Source: Casuarina equisetifolia
Taxonomy: Eukaryota > Streptophyta > Magnoliopsida > Fagales > Casuarinaceae
Assembly: GCA_028551475.1 (NCBI GenBank)
Contig: CM052362.1
Location: 23,790,021 to 23,854,020 of the forward strand
Length of the DNA stretch: 64,000 nucleotides
Direction: 5' to 3'
Under the pieces are notes generated by a model that did not search any database, was not told the DNA's origin, and worked only from the letters and a program-made list of their open reading frames with translations. Position numbers and translations under genes: made by a program. Positions within the stretch are counted from its first letter, which is position 1; each line of letters begins with the position of its first letter. This document shows, one piece after another, positions 35,301 to 47,645 of this stretch.

Positions 35301-37000
35301 TACCGTCGTCATCTGTATGATGAGAGAGTGACAAAGCTGTAGATACTTTTCCTAAGGTGAGATGATGATCCCGGACCACTACGCGGTTGCTGCTTGACGT
35401 TCTTGTAAACAAGAGATAGGACCATCCAATTGTTTGACTCCATTGATCCAGCTGAAGGTACCTTATCACTGCTTCGTGGTGCCTTGTCATTCCTGCGTAT
35501 GTATCTTGTGAAGGCAGAAGAGTGATGATGAGGAGAATACGTTGCATGATGTGGAGACACAGTGTGTGCTACATGAGCCGCATGATACTGGTGTGAGCTG
35601 GGTTTGGACAGCTGCACTACCTGTGTTGATTCCGAGAGTAATAATCTGAGTCCCGGTTTTACTGACAACAAGTTGGACACGCAGGTGAACGGACTTGAGC
35701 GATTTTGTCTCATTTTTCATGTATTACACACTCTGAGTCCTCGGACTGCGCGTGATCAGGTTTGATCAGGGCAGCTGCATTCCATACGTGGGCGAAAAAG
35801 CATTTTCTTTTCTTTCCTTTGACGTAGCCATTTCCTATCTTGTTTTGTCCGTTGGCTAAGAAGAAAATCAAAGTTCGGTGGGTTTATTGAATGTAAAAGA
35901 GAAAATATTGAAAGCAATATAACAACAACATTAAACTAGAAAGTTACTGAAACAAAAGGCAAGACATTTAAACACCATATTCGCAGGGCCATCGGCCTGC
36001 TATAGCACTAGCATAACATTATGCTGAAATGAGGTAAAAGATCTTTATAAAAAAAAGAGAGAAAAGATCCTTTTAGTACATAACTTGCGCTTCAAGCCAG
36101 TAACCTCACTTATGCTGAAACTTCCTTCTAGACGAGGCTTTCCTCATACTTGACTGCATGTAGGTCTTCCATCTTTTTCCTTGAGACTTTTTTCAAACTT
36201 CCTCCTAGTTTTCTTTGCGTTTGACTTTTCTTCATTCTTCTTCCTTGAAACTTCCTAAAAGCTTCCTCCTGGTTTCCTTTAGGTTTTGACTGAGGTCAGC
36301 CATCATTGCTTATTCAAATCAATGGCTTTAACAGGCTAGTAAGGCTACACCACATACTCTTGCATTTCGTGCAAGTGAGCTGGAGCAGAGAAATCTGGGC
36401 ACACAGGCATTTGGTCATCTCGGTCGGGAGCGTGATCTATCTGGCGAGATCTGCTCATGTTCAAGTTGGATTGATTTCTGGCAGGCTTTGGGTTAGACGG
36501 AGCCAATTTGATGTGCCACAGATTTGTGGACAACTTATCTGCATATTGGTCCACAGGGATGATAGTTACAAGGCCATTAAAGAATTAATCTCAATATTAC
36601 GCAGATATTAAATCATCATAAAATATGTTACTCCAAATATCATAACACTTACCCAGAGCACAACCTCGACGATAAGGTTATTATTTGAAGGGGGATGGGA
36701 TGTTACGTACACAGTTCCAGGGCCTCTAACGATCATACTATAAGGAAGGCATGTGTCAAAACCTAGCCTGGAAAAGGGGCAAGAATGCTTCTTGTCGTGC
36801 CTCCTATGAACCTTATGTCCATGTTATAGGCTACTGGGTAGTAGGAGCTGGGAAACTCTTACAAGAACGAGACTTGTATGGAAAGGGTAGCTTTTGTTGA
36901 AATGCCGGTTCGTATCAATTTTTTTTTTTTTTCCTTTCAATGAACACAAAGGTTGTTATTTCCCCTTAATAAAGCAGATTCCTTTAATCCAAAATCGTCA
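35300..37000. other. array spacer, probable transposon debris
   Basis: The gcagggccatcggcctgc hairpin near 35984-36002 resembles gcagggccaaaggccc inside the solo LTR at 42.73-43.23 kb, suggesting a related element. Open frames around 36306-36611 have no recognisable domain. Confidence 0.35.
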
Positions 37001-37007
37001 CTCGTTA

Positions 37008-38075
37008 TCTAGCTACGTGCTTCGATTTGCAGGCACATAACAGTAATTCTACATGCACATGCTTATCAAATCGTGGCCAATAGCAAGGATAGGTGCCTAA
37101 AGAATACCGTAAGTTTTTCCTGTTGACTAGGAACACTAAGTATTTCGTCCTTTACATAAATGTGTTCTAGTTAGAAACACCATTTACTGAAAACCAAAAC
37201 AATCCAAAGAATTTATTGATACTAGCAAACAGAAGAAAGTGGAAGAATGCTCTGCCATTCTCGTTCCCCTCCCTAAAGCCACAACTTGGTTGCCACCTAA
37301 TCAAGCAGAAAAGAAGTCTCAGGCTTCAAACGGGGAAAAAGGGGAAGCTCAAGCTCAAGCTCAAGCACGGAAAAGCAAGCATATTTCTTAACTTTGATCC
37401 ATTCAACTCGAGCTCCAAAGGCTTCGGCTACTGAAGAAAAATTTAAATGATTTTACTGATGCCAGTCCAAGAGCAGAATGTGATTGAAAAAGACTCAATG
37501 TGTTCTAAATACTGATTGCAGCATAATGTCATCCGACGATATCAAAAAACTACTGATCATTTAAATTGTCTTCTGATATTGTTATCTTCATGAACAAAAA
37601 TGGGTTCGTAGGTGGTGCTTTTTGGTGGGAACCGAGGTTGTCCCATGGCTATCCCTTCTTCGTTTTGAGTTGAAAGTAGTGCCCGATGGGTCGCGCCTGT
37701 TCTTTGAGGAAGTCACGTAGACATAATAAGTAAGATCAAGAGCCACACTTGTAAGGGACAAAAGGTCACCTCCATAAAAAAGCCCAGGGTTCACAAGATT
37801 GCAAGGGGAAGAACTGAATACAACGCCAGTCAACAGCAAAGGTAAGGGTATGACAAATGTGAACCTGCAGATTGCGAAGCAGACCATTCAAATCGGAAAC
37901 CAGTGTGAAATAGACCATTTTAAGTGAGAACCAATTGGTGGTTGATAGTCATCTCTTAACCCCACCACAAAGATTAAAAAGCAAAAGCCAAAAGACAAAT
38001 GCAAGGTTAAAAAAATTATTGATGAAACATTCGACAATGCATTTCATTTGTAAATGAATTTCATTTCATTCTCAA
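37008..38075 (-). repeat. ~1 kb near-identical duplication H (partner 46.62-47.65 kb)
   Basis: Starts at gttatctagctacgtgc and ends near tttcattctcaag. It matches 46617-47645 base for base over long stretches and contains only the last exon of a J-type gene. Confidence 0.85.
37588..37864 (-). pseudogene. DUF1218 array copy H: last exon only
   Basis: After the acceptor ctgcag the frame encodes helix 3 (FTFVIPLPLLLTG), a loop Cys (SPCNLVNPG), GLFYGGDLLSLTSV and helix 4 (LDLTYYVYVTSSKN), then shifts frame in the tail and ends at HLRTHFCS. Compared with copy J it has a Gly-Gly-Asp change in the signature. No exons 1 or 2 precede it; the sequence upstream is the 3' flank of copy G. Confidence 0.8.
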
Positions 38076-39146
38076 GGGCATTGGAGATGACAACTCCCAT
38101 ACTAGAGAAAAGTAATTTTAAGGTGAAGTTTATTTGAAGAAAAGATCTTCCAATCTTTGAAGTTCATTTTTGGATAGTCTTTTGGGCCTTCTATACCATA
38201 ATAGTTCCAATACGTGGCCTCAAGCAAGAAACTAACGGGAGCATGAGATTTCTTTCATCTTGTATAATTACTCCTTCCAGGTTTGGATTGCTAGCCCTAG
38301 CCAATTATGTGTATAAGGCACGACAGTTTCTCTACCATTCAAAGCAAAGAAACGTAAAAAATCAATGTTTTCTAGGAACGGGAGCAACAAATGCAGAAAT
38401 TCAATCACTAATTTAAAGGAAACTATATTAATAAAAAGATTATCTGAATCATACATGACAATATGGTATTTTATTTTGTTAAAAAGTAACTTTCCATAGC
38501 TGTTATCAACTATGTTTGTCAAAATATTGAACTTTTCTTTTCTTTGTGTTGGAAGTAATTTGATCCCTTCGTGGTGTGAAATTGAATCTTTCATGTTTTC
38601 ACACATTTTGTTTCCCAGTTGAAGTTTGAGGTCTGACTACTCTATTGTGCTGGTAATACCTTTTTTTGGAAGGGTAGTGACGATAAAGTTTTTTTTTCTC
38701 TGTTTTTTCATTTTTTTTCCATTCTACCATGCACATGAACATCAAGGATCTATTAAATGAAATAAATACACTAAATAAAAATTCTCGTTATATTAAGAAA
38801 ATAAAATTTTTTGTATGGTTTTTATATTAAATTATATATATATATATATTAAATCAGTTTTAAGGGAGGATTGGATGGGACTTTCCATACAATGATCAAG
38901 CCATGAATAGTACTTTTAACTTCGAACGATGTATACGACTCGTACTGAAACACAATATGTTTTACATAAAAAATACTACTTAAGAAACACCACTTACTGA
39001 AAAACAACAACAACCGGAAGTATTTATTGATGCTAGCAAATAGAATAAAACAGAAGAATGTGCATTGAAGAAAAGAAGATCATCGTTTTCGAGACCGATT
39101 GGAGAGTATTGTCCTTTGATGTTGCCTGTTATGCAGGTCTTCATGT

Positions 39147-41010
39147 TCAAACAAGTTGTGGAAAGGTTTGGGGTGGGTGCTGAGGGTGTCCCACAGGTAT
39201 CCTTCCTTGCGCACCACCATAAGCGCCAGGAAGATAGACTGGTGGGTTGCTACTGTTCTTAGCTGAAGAAAATGAGGCACAATTGATAATACCAAGAAAT
39301 CACGCTTATAAGGGACGCACAGGCACCTCCGGCAAAGCTCCAGGTTTCACGTAATAAAACATACAAAGGTAGTCTTCAACATCATAGTATTCTTCAGGAC
39401 TTTTATCGCTGTACGGAGAACCAAACAGAAGGACACATAACGCTGCGCCGAACGCTGAAAACTGGTCGAGTAGAAGTAGCCCAAATCAATGGAAAACCAG
39501 AAAGCTAGTATCAAAAAAAAAAAATCAAGTTTAAACCGGAAGCAATAACTTGAAGGAAAAACAAGAAAAAGGTAAGTTTTCACTATTGCCGGTTTGTCTT
39601 CTCCCTTAAAATCGGCTTGTACGTGTTGGATGTGGCTCGTAGTTAGCACGTTTCCTTCTCTTATTGATTCTCTTGTTACCAATGACATGAGGCGGCACTA
39701 CTTCCCATTCCTCTAATCTTTCTCCTTTATCATAGGTGGTTACTGGGACATGGGGACTTTGTTTTTCAACCACTAACACCTCTTGTTATTTTCAAGGGAG
39801 GGTAGTTATAGGTGGAAGCAATTTGAGTTTTGAAGCTGGAAAAAGATACTCTAATTGTGTAAGCATAGTGAGATACAACACAACAAAGGGAAAATAGAAA
39901 AAAAAAAAAAAAAGAGCTGAGAGAAAAACACCAAGAAAGAGTTGTGCGGCTAGATTTATGTAGATCTAAGGGCATATTTTACTGCAGTTTTTAGTGTAGT
40001 GTAGATTGTTGTGCCACATATGCATAACAATAAAGAAAAGAAGGAAATTTGTAAGCCATTATTATTTGATTCTTATGCACTTCCTTGTATCTTTAAAGGA
40101 GTGCTTAAAGAATGTGTTTGGTGGAAAATTTCTATGAGAAAACTTATATATTGTTGATTACAAGTAGAGAAAGAAATCTCTCCTAACTTTATTTATGAAT
40201 ATAAGCAATTATTGGTTGAATCACGTAAATTTGTGTATTCTCTTGTGTGATTTTATATTTCTCATTTAATTTTGTATTTAGCTATCATCCGAAATAATAT
40301 CTTAAGCTTAGAGAAAAGTTCATTTTGATAATTAATTTGGGCTTAATTAAAACATATCACTTACATTCTTGCTACACTTTACACACTAGTTTGTTGTTTT
40401 ACACAACATTATAGAGGAAAAAAGTTTGTCCATGTATTGAAAACTACACAAGAGATTGTGAAATATGAGACATTCCAGGCATATCATCGAACTGAAGTTT
40501 TGATAGAAAGTACATCTGATGCTTTAAACCACATGCAAGTAGCTTTACCATCGAACAATTTCATGGATCCCGTTTTACTCCATTACTGGTTTTAGAAAGT
40601 GCCTATTTCAAGTATTCAGTAGTTTGATGTATGGGTGAAAGACAAAAATGATTATAAAACATGTCTTCTGTGGGTCTCTGAGACAGGCAAAATCACAAAT
40701 TTTCCTCCTCTCTCTTCTTGCTTTTTATGTGCTTTTGATTTCAGAGACTGATAGTCCTCAATGACGATAATATCTCAAAGGATAGGACCACAACAAACAA
40801 ACTTAATAAAGTCATTAGTTATAGAAATTTACCAGGAAAGCCGTGCTACTATTGAGATTTTCTTAGAAGGATATTGAGATTTTCTTTTGCAACAGATACA
40901 ATGAGTTAGGATGTCTATGGTTATTAGAGCTATCACAGGAGACAGTGCTGCCATGAGAACTAGAAACATCGCTGGGTTTGGGGGTAGCCGGAAACTATCT
41001 AAATTGAACG
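39147..41010 (-). pseudogene. DUF1218 array copy G, disrupted, exon 1 missing
   Basis: Exon 2 (41010-about 40836) has a good acceptor and donor but has lost one base after the acceptor, so the NPAMFLVLMAALSPVIAL helix and HCICC motif are out of phase. Exon 3 (from 39471) shares copy B's 2-base gain at the start and extra T in helix 4, and has a private 1-base deletion in the signature (caaagctcc). No first exon was found upstream. Confidence 0.8.
39624..40408 (+). mobile_element. LTR-like insertion, ~785 bp, in copy G intron 2
   Basis: Absent from block B. It starts TGTTGGATGTGG and ends TTACACAACA, with inverted TGTTG...CAACA ends as in LTRs. An A-run lies at 39898-39913. Flanking bases (gtacg and ttata) do not form a clear 5 bp duplication, so either boundary may be off by a few bases or the flanks have decayed. 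Confidence 0.55.
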
Positions 41011-41934
41011 CTGTGAAAATAAGAGTAATCCAAAAATTCGTCATTTCGATCATAAAAATGGAGGCCACTGATGACAAATAAGAATAATAATTATGATTTG
41101 AGTGATGCATGGATAAATGGTCCCTGCTACCTAAACTGCATGTCAAGAATTTAGGTACCACACATAACCATTGTCAATAACTGTAGGTTTTAAATAAACT
41201 AGGAGGGATGATCCCAAGAACTAGCCAATGAGTTGATGACACTTGAGGGATTACTAAATATATACTGAGAAGCAAACATAGAGAAGTACACAAATTGAAG
41301 GAACTCATGAAGAAACGAGGGCAACAATTTAGTTTCTTCTTTTCACCTTGGACTCTTTTGGAAGTATTTCAATGAGTTGATGCAAAAATAGCTGAAACAA
41401 ATGAAATCTTTACCATGTTCACAAGCAAGCATTGACTCTAATGGAGTTTATGCAGCTTTTAGGACAAATTTAAATGCTTATTTCCTTACCATTGAATCTA
41501 TTTTTATTCATTTCATTTTAAATTTGGTACAATGTGACAATGATTCAAATATTTTTTTGAGATGGCATCACAAATTGCCTTTTGGTTAAGATCATGTTTA
41601 TTCATGTTACTGAAAGGACATCTTTTGGAATGTTTGTGGGTCAACCTTTTTAGTGTTATTGAGTAAAAAGGTGAAATTTGAGAATTATCCCAGTCATGTA
41701 CAAAATTGGTTAAAATAGTTTAATTTCGATATACTACTTCCTTTGCAATGACCCTTTCTAAAAGTTAAAAGGCATTTTTTTTAATTGCTAGTCAATTTCT
41801 TCATTTTACTAACTTCCTTTAATGTTAATTAAAGTCTTTAAATACTTTTTAAATTTTTTAAAAATTGCTTCTCCGATTAATTTTGGAGAGATGGCTTATT
41901 CATGATAATAAAAGTGCATTTGTCTATAATATAA
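41011..41934. other. remainder of copy G intron 1 and spacer
   Basis: Intron 1-like sequence to about 41470, then unrelated AT-rich DNA to the start of block I. No exon 1. Confidence 0.5.
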
Positions 41935-42729
41935 AATATTCAACAAAAAGGCAATATCATTGGACACCCTCATATAAACATAAAGAAAAGGCCTAGTAGG
42001 TAGATAAAAACCTCGTTTATGTATTATTTGATTTTTCAAGTTATCTTATAATCCTTAGTAAAATCCATAAACAAATAAGTATTTTCAATTTTAAATGTTA
42101 CTGCATCTTCAATTTTTATTTTTATTTTTATTTTTATTTTTTGTCTTGGATTATATGATATGGCCATTTATATTGGACTTTTATAATTGCTACATTGAAC
42201 TTATTTCATCAAATCATCTCAAAGGAAACTTACATATTCTATATAGAATGAGGATATTTGAGTCAGTAAGTTTTTTAATGTGACATAATCAAAGCAATTA
42301 AAAATATCAAAGTATTAACAATGTTTTATAAGACTTTTACATTAATTCGACAAATTTTATTTATATTAGTTTCCCATTCTCTTACAATCAGTTTTAAGAG
42401 AGATTGGATTGGACTTTTCAACACATTATTTATTTAAAAGCATCCTCATGCATGTATCAAGCCATGAATAGTACATTACCCTAGAACCATAAATACAACT
42501 TCGATTGAAACATTATGGTATTCTACATTAAAAAAAAAAATACAGCTTAAGAAACAGCACGTACTGAAAAACAACAACGACCCAAAGTATTTATTGATGC
42601 CAGTGAACAGAAGAAAGCAGAAGAATGTGGGTTGAAGCAAAGAAGATCATCGTTTACGAGTGTGATTGGAGCATATTGTCCTTTAATGTTGCCTGTTATG
42701 CATATCTTCGTATTCCAACAGGTTGTGGG

Positions 42730-43230
42730 TGAAAAAAATCTATAATAGGAAGAAACATACACGGTTGAAGGCAGTTAATACAAGATAGACACTGCAAAAT
42801 AAGGTTTATATTAAACTAAAACATGAACAATAAAAGTAGCCTAAGAAACCATAATCGCAGGGCCAAAGGCCCTACTATTACATAGAACAGAGCATTGCTT
42901 TAACTATCTTACAAAGGGTTTTCCTTGGCTGTTTTGGTTTAAGTACATAGCCTTATATAAGCCTTGGTTAGAAAGATTTTACACGTAAACTTTTAATAAA
43001 GACTGCAGCAACCAGCCACGCTCAGATACACTTCACGCCTGTCTCGGGACTTCCAAAGTTCAGGCTAGCGTGTTGATATTTTGGACAGTTGCAGGACATG
43101 GAATGGTACTAGGCGGTTGAGTGAATATAGGGCCTGAAGTGCCCGAGTTTGCATTGAGTGATCTAGTAAACATAGCATCACGTGAGGGGCTCTTTCACGT
43201 TCCAAGGCGTCCAGGTGGTCTCCTTTAACA
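42730..43230 (+). mobile_element. solo LTR, 501 bp, just 3' of copy I
   Basis: TG...CA ends (TGAAAAAAATC ... TTTAACA) and a perfect 5 bp target duplication gtggg (42725-42729 and 43231-43235). The empty site is intact in copy D (gttgtggggtagc near 22211). It holds a gcagggccaaaggccc hairpin at 42858-42874. It landed inside the in-frame remnant of copy I's lost C-tail. Confidence 0.9.
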
Positions 43231-43303
43231 GTGGGGTAGCTTGGGGTGGGTACTGAAGGTGTCCCACAGGGATCCCTGCTTGCGCTCCTTAAGCACCAGG
43301 AAG

Positions 43304-45139
43304 TTAGACTGGTTGGTTGCCGCTGTTCATAGCTGAAGAAAAGCTGGCATAATAGATAATACCAGGAATCACGCTTATAAGGGACGCAAAAACACCTCCG
43401 GCAGAGGTTCCACGTTTCCCGTAATGATATATGCAACGGTGGTTTGCAGCGTCATATTCAGGACTTTTACTGTTAGCCGCGGCAGCTAACAGGACAGCTA
43501 ACGCTACGATGAACATTAGCCTGCTCGAGTGAAAATAGCCCAAATCAATGGAAACCAGAAAGCTAGTCTAAGAAAAACGAGTTTAAACCGGAAGCAACAA
43601 CTTGAAGGAAAAACAAGCAAAGAGCTCGAAAAAAAGTAAGTTTTCAATAAACTGATATGCTTTTGATTTCATAAACTGGTAGTCCTCATTAACGATAATA
43701 TCTCAAAAGATAGGACCACAATAACCAAACTTAATAATGTTGGTAATCCATCCTTATCAAAAGAAGATTGAAAGTCGGAGTTGCAGCAGCAAATATTGAA
43801 ACTTGGAGTCAACAAAGGCAGCAGCAGCTTTTTCCAACAGTTTTTGACAGCAAACTCTTAGCTGTCTTGGATTGATGTTTTCTACACGAAATAGACCATG
43901 GAACAACCTGGAAATATCTAGAAGATGAATTAGTATGTATATATATTAGAGGTTTGTGTTAGAAACCGTAGGTGAGAGCAAGAGAGCAAGAGAGAACTCC
44001 TAGAGAGAAAACCAGTTTCTGCAGAAACTAAAAACAGAGTATTTGTTTTTGTGTCAACTTTGATAGCTTGTAACTTTCTCTCTACTAAATGAAATTTCAT
44101 GTTTCTTGCCCAGATCTCTTCCTTGTCTTGTCTAGTTTATCTTTGAAACAAATTTCGTTTTATTCCGCTGCGTATTGAGTGAGATACCGATCCTACAAAT
44201 AAGAGGTTCAAAGCAATTAATACAGAAATCTACCAGGAAAACCATGCTGCTACCCGGTTAACGTTGGGAGGATAGCTAACTTTTCTTTTGGAGCAGATAG
44301 AACGAGTTGAGACGTCTATGATTATTCGAGCTACCACAAGAGCAAGTGCTGCAGTGAGAACCAGAAACATCGTTGGGTTCGGAGGGCAATCATCTAACTT
44401 AAGGCGTTCAAGCCCTTTGCGCTGTGGAAGTAAGAGTAATCCAACAATTTAATATCATTTCGATCATAAAAATGGAGGCCACTTATGACAAATAAGAGTA
44501 ATAATAATGATCTGAATAATGCATGGATAAATGGGCCTTACTACCTAAATTGCATGTCAGGATTTTAGGTACCATACATAAACATTGTCAATAACTATAA
44601 ATGTTAAATAAACTAGGAGATGATCCCAAGAACTAGTCAATGCTGATTGAGTTGATGACATTTGAGGGCTTACAAAATATATATTAAGAAATGAACACAG
44701 TGAAGTACATAAAGTGAAAGAATAAACGAAAGAATCATGGGCAACATGCTAGTTTCTTCTTTTAACATTTTCACTAGAAAACCAACATCTTGGACTCTTT
44801 TATAAGTACTTCAGTGAGTTGACGCAAACAAATAGCAGAAATAAATGAAATATTTGTCATGTTCCGAAGCATGCATTGACTATGATGGAATTTATGCAAG
44901 AAATATTTGGTTAGTAAACATTTGCTAAATCTCATGATGCAGGAAAAACAACAAGATGACGATCTTAAATAGACCCAGTAAAGGATAATCCATAAGATGA
45001 AGAAAACTCTAAGCAAAGCTATATATTTAGGCATAGTATTTTGGTTTACCTTTATAGCTTCTGCAGCAAAACTAGTAACAGCTGATATCAGTCCCAGGAG
45101 TTCCAGGATAGTGCATATCACTACATCCTTTCTGTCCAT
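43304..45139 (-). CDS. DUF1218 membrane protein, array copy I (intact, 164 aa)
   Basis: Exons 45139-45050, 44421-44234 and 43520-43304, in phase. MDRKDVVIC start, helix 1, FAAEAIK end (same short exon 1 end as D). Exon 2: loop Cys DDCPPNPTM, helix 2 (LVLTAALALVVARIII), TRSICS in place of TRCICC. Exon 3: helix 3 (LMFIVALAVLLAAA), loop Cys HRCIYHY, signature KRGTSAGGVFASLI, helix 4, TAG after NSGNQPV. Closest to copy D. Its intron 2 is enlarged by a 460 bp solo LTR that ends 37 bp from the exon 2 end. The Pro of the KPG signature is replaced, as in D. Complete frame, so likely translatable, but constraint looks relaxed. Confidence 0.78.
43738..44197 (+). mobile_element. solo LTR, 460 bp, in copy I intron 2
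   Basis: TGTTGGTAATCC ... CGATCCTACA with perfect 5 bp target duplications aataa (43733-43737 and 44198-44202). Empty site in copy D intron 2 (cttaataagagg near 22722). A tatatatatt TATA-like stretch lies at 43939-43949. No internal genes remain. Confidence 0.9.
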
Positions 45140-45249
45140 AGTCTCTCCCACTCTCTTCAAAGTACAAGTATCTGTGGCTTCTTTTTTGAGAATAGGTTTG
45201 GCCTAAAGCTGTTCAACAACTTTCAATGAGGCGAGTCGTGGATATATAA

Positions 45250-46616
45250 TCTCCAAGATCACGAGGACTGGAAAAAGTACTTGCTGACTTGCCCCGAAAA
45301 AAGGATCTCGCAATACTCTCAGCAGGGAAATTCCAAGAACGTTACTGTTAAGAACAAGTTTGATTCAAAGACTTCGTCTTGAAAGCGCGTTTAATGAACT
45401 TTCAAACGTTACCGCTTTGTGCTTTTCATTTAGGAGATAGAAAACAATTCAAACAACAACCTGGCTAGAAAAGACAGAATTTGTGGAAGATTAAGAGCAT
45501 CAGGGAGCCTAGGCCACAAATACAGTCAAGGGCAATGACACTTCCTACACTGCAGTGTGAGAGAGATAGGTGTCCCCTTCCAAGCTTTAGTCCGAAGACT
45601 GAAATTAACGTCCCCTTCATGCACTGAGAAGGCTTAACACAAATTCAAGCCCACCCTACAAGGCAGAGTGGACGGCAACAAAAATCAATCCTATGGAAGA
45701 CAAATCACAATAAAATGCCTCGTCCCTACCTTTGCTCCAAGGATTCCTCATACAGCTGAATGAGGAAAAGGTTATTAATGCTGGATGTTCTTAATTTGGA
45801 AATAATCAAAATTAACAATACATTATAAAATACGATCAAACCAACGAAAAAGTGAAAAGAGAAGTCACAGCATAGTCGAAGACTGTGTCAAGGACCACGG
45901 GAGCTGGCAAGACTTGACGTGGACTGATTTTGTAGTCTTTCCTAGCATCTCCACAATGTTTTGCATCAATCTTTACGGTTCCTAGAATTCTTCAGTCCAT
46001 AATGACACTCTTTTCAAGTTGGAGTTGTGATATTTCTAAGGAGACAGAATAGGATGTGTGGTGATAAATCAAACCACAATGTATAAACCACGACAATAAG
46101 GACAAGTAACTTTCAAGAAAAGTATGCTTTCCTCTGTCTTATCTGTTTATTACGTTTCTCACACACAAAGGTTATCAATCAAATCGCTTATGAGGCGGCC
46201 AAAAGACAAAACACATCCAATATAAGGTTTCGTTTTTGGATGACATTTCATTTGCGTCCCGTGACTTCTCTATTCGTTTGTTTCCGATGAGAAAGCTGAG
46301 GATTCATGATATAGCGTTCCCTTAGGGCAGCGTGAAAGATGCTCAAATACTAGTCATACGGAAGAAATGAGCCCAAGACTAAAATCAACCATCCATCTGG
46401 CATGAGAGCGAGAGGCTTACGGAAGCTTACCCATCTGAAAATCTTTAAAATTTTGATATACATAACCTAAGCCACAAACACAATCAAGGGCATCAAAATT
46501 TTTTAATATAGGTACCTCATACTATAAATTGATTGTGACTAATACTTCAAAAAATATGTGAAAATTGGGTGTTAAATTTGAAACCTCTTAGAGAAAGGAG
46601 AGCTCAAATCGTGGCT
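45250..46616. other. 5' flank of copy I
   Basis: Collinear with the D flank without its LTR. It includes the ctgagaaggctt-type segment (45.49-45.72 kb) that recurs before B, D and near 55.0 kb. No gene. Confidence 0.6.
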
Positions 46617-47645
46617 GGTTATCTAGCTACGTGCTTCGATTTGCAGGCACATAACAGTAATTCTACATGCACATGCTTATCAAATCGTGGCCAATAGCAA
46701 GGATAGGTGCCAAGGAATACCGTAAGTTTTTCCTGTTGACTAGGAACACTAAGTATTTTGTCCTTTACATAAATGTGTTCTAGTTAGAAACACCACTTAC
46801 TGAAAATCAAAACAATCCAAAGAATTTATTGACACTAGCAAACAGAAGAGAATGGAAGAATGCTCTGCCATTCTCGTTCCCCTCCCTGAAGCCACAACTT
46901 GGTTGCCATCTAATCAAGCAGAAAAGAAGTCGCGGGGCTTCAAACGGGGAAAAAGGGGAAGCTCAAGCTCAAGCTCAAGCATGGAAAAATAAGCATATTT
47001 CTTAACTTTGATCCATTCAACTCGGGCTCCAAAGGCTTCGGCTACTGAAGAGAAAAATTTAAATGATATTACTGATGCTAGTCCAAGAGCAGAATGTGAT
47101 TGAAAAAGACTCAATGTGTTCTAAATACTGATTGCAGCACAATGTCATCTGACGATATCAAAAAGCTACTTATCATTTAAATTGCTTCTTAGGTGGTGCT
47201 TTTTGGTGGGAACCGAGGTTGTCACATGGCTATCCCTTCTTTGTTGGGAGTTGAAGTAATGCCCGATGGGTCGCGCCTGTTCTTTGAGGAAGCCACGTAG
47301 ACATAATAAGTAAGATTAAGAGCCACACTTGTAAGGGACAAAAGCGCACCTCCATAAAAAAGCCCAGGGTCCACAAGATTGCAAGAGGAAGTACTGAGTA
47401 GAACGCCAGTCAACAGCAGAGGTAAGGCTATGACAAATGTGAACCTGCAGATTGCGAAGCAGACCATTCCAATCGGAAACCAGTGTGAAATAGACCATTT
47501 TAAGTGAGAACCAATTGGTGGTTGATAGTCATCTCTTAACCCCACCACAAAGATTAAAAAGCAAAAGCCAAAAGACAAATGCAAGGTGAAAAAAATTATT
47601 GATGAAACATATTATTGATGAAACATACGATTCATTTCATTCTCA
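46617..47645 (-). repeat. ~1 kb near-identical duplication J (partner 37.01-38.08 kb)
   Basis: Contains the 3' flank and exon 3 of copy J. A short gattgatgaaacata direct duplication at about 47597-47628 is absent from the partner. Confidence 0.85.

Larger units (their letters stand above)
38090..41470 (-). repeat. segmental duplication block G (partner 11.585-14.20 kb)
   Basis: Collinear with block B. Contains a ~785 bp LTR-like insertion (39624-40408). Homology fades in intron 1 near 41.47 kb, before where exon 1 should be. Confidence 0.8.
41935..46610 (-). repeat. segmental duplication block I (partner 21.44-25.56 kb)
   Basis: Collinear with block D apart from two solo LTRs here and one there. 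The extended shared 5' flank (45.7-46.6 against 24.65-25.6 kb) shows the duplication covered more than 4 kb. Confidence 0.85.

Noticed and set aside
35227..35713. Overlapping minus ORFs of 77-134 codons
   Set aside because: Ser/His-rich with no domain, next to a probable LTR end; more likely element debris than a gene.
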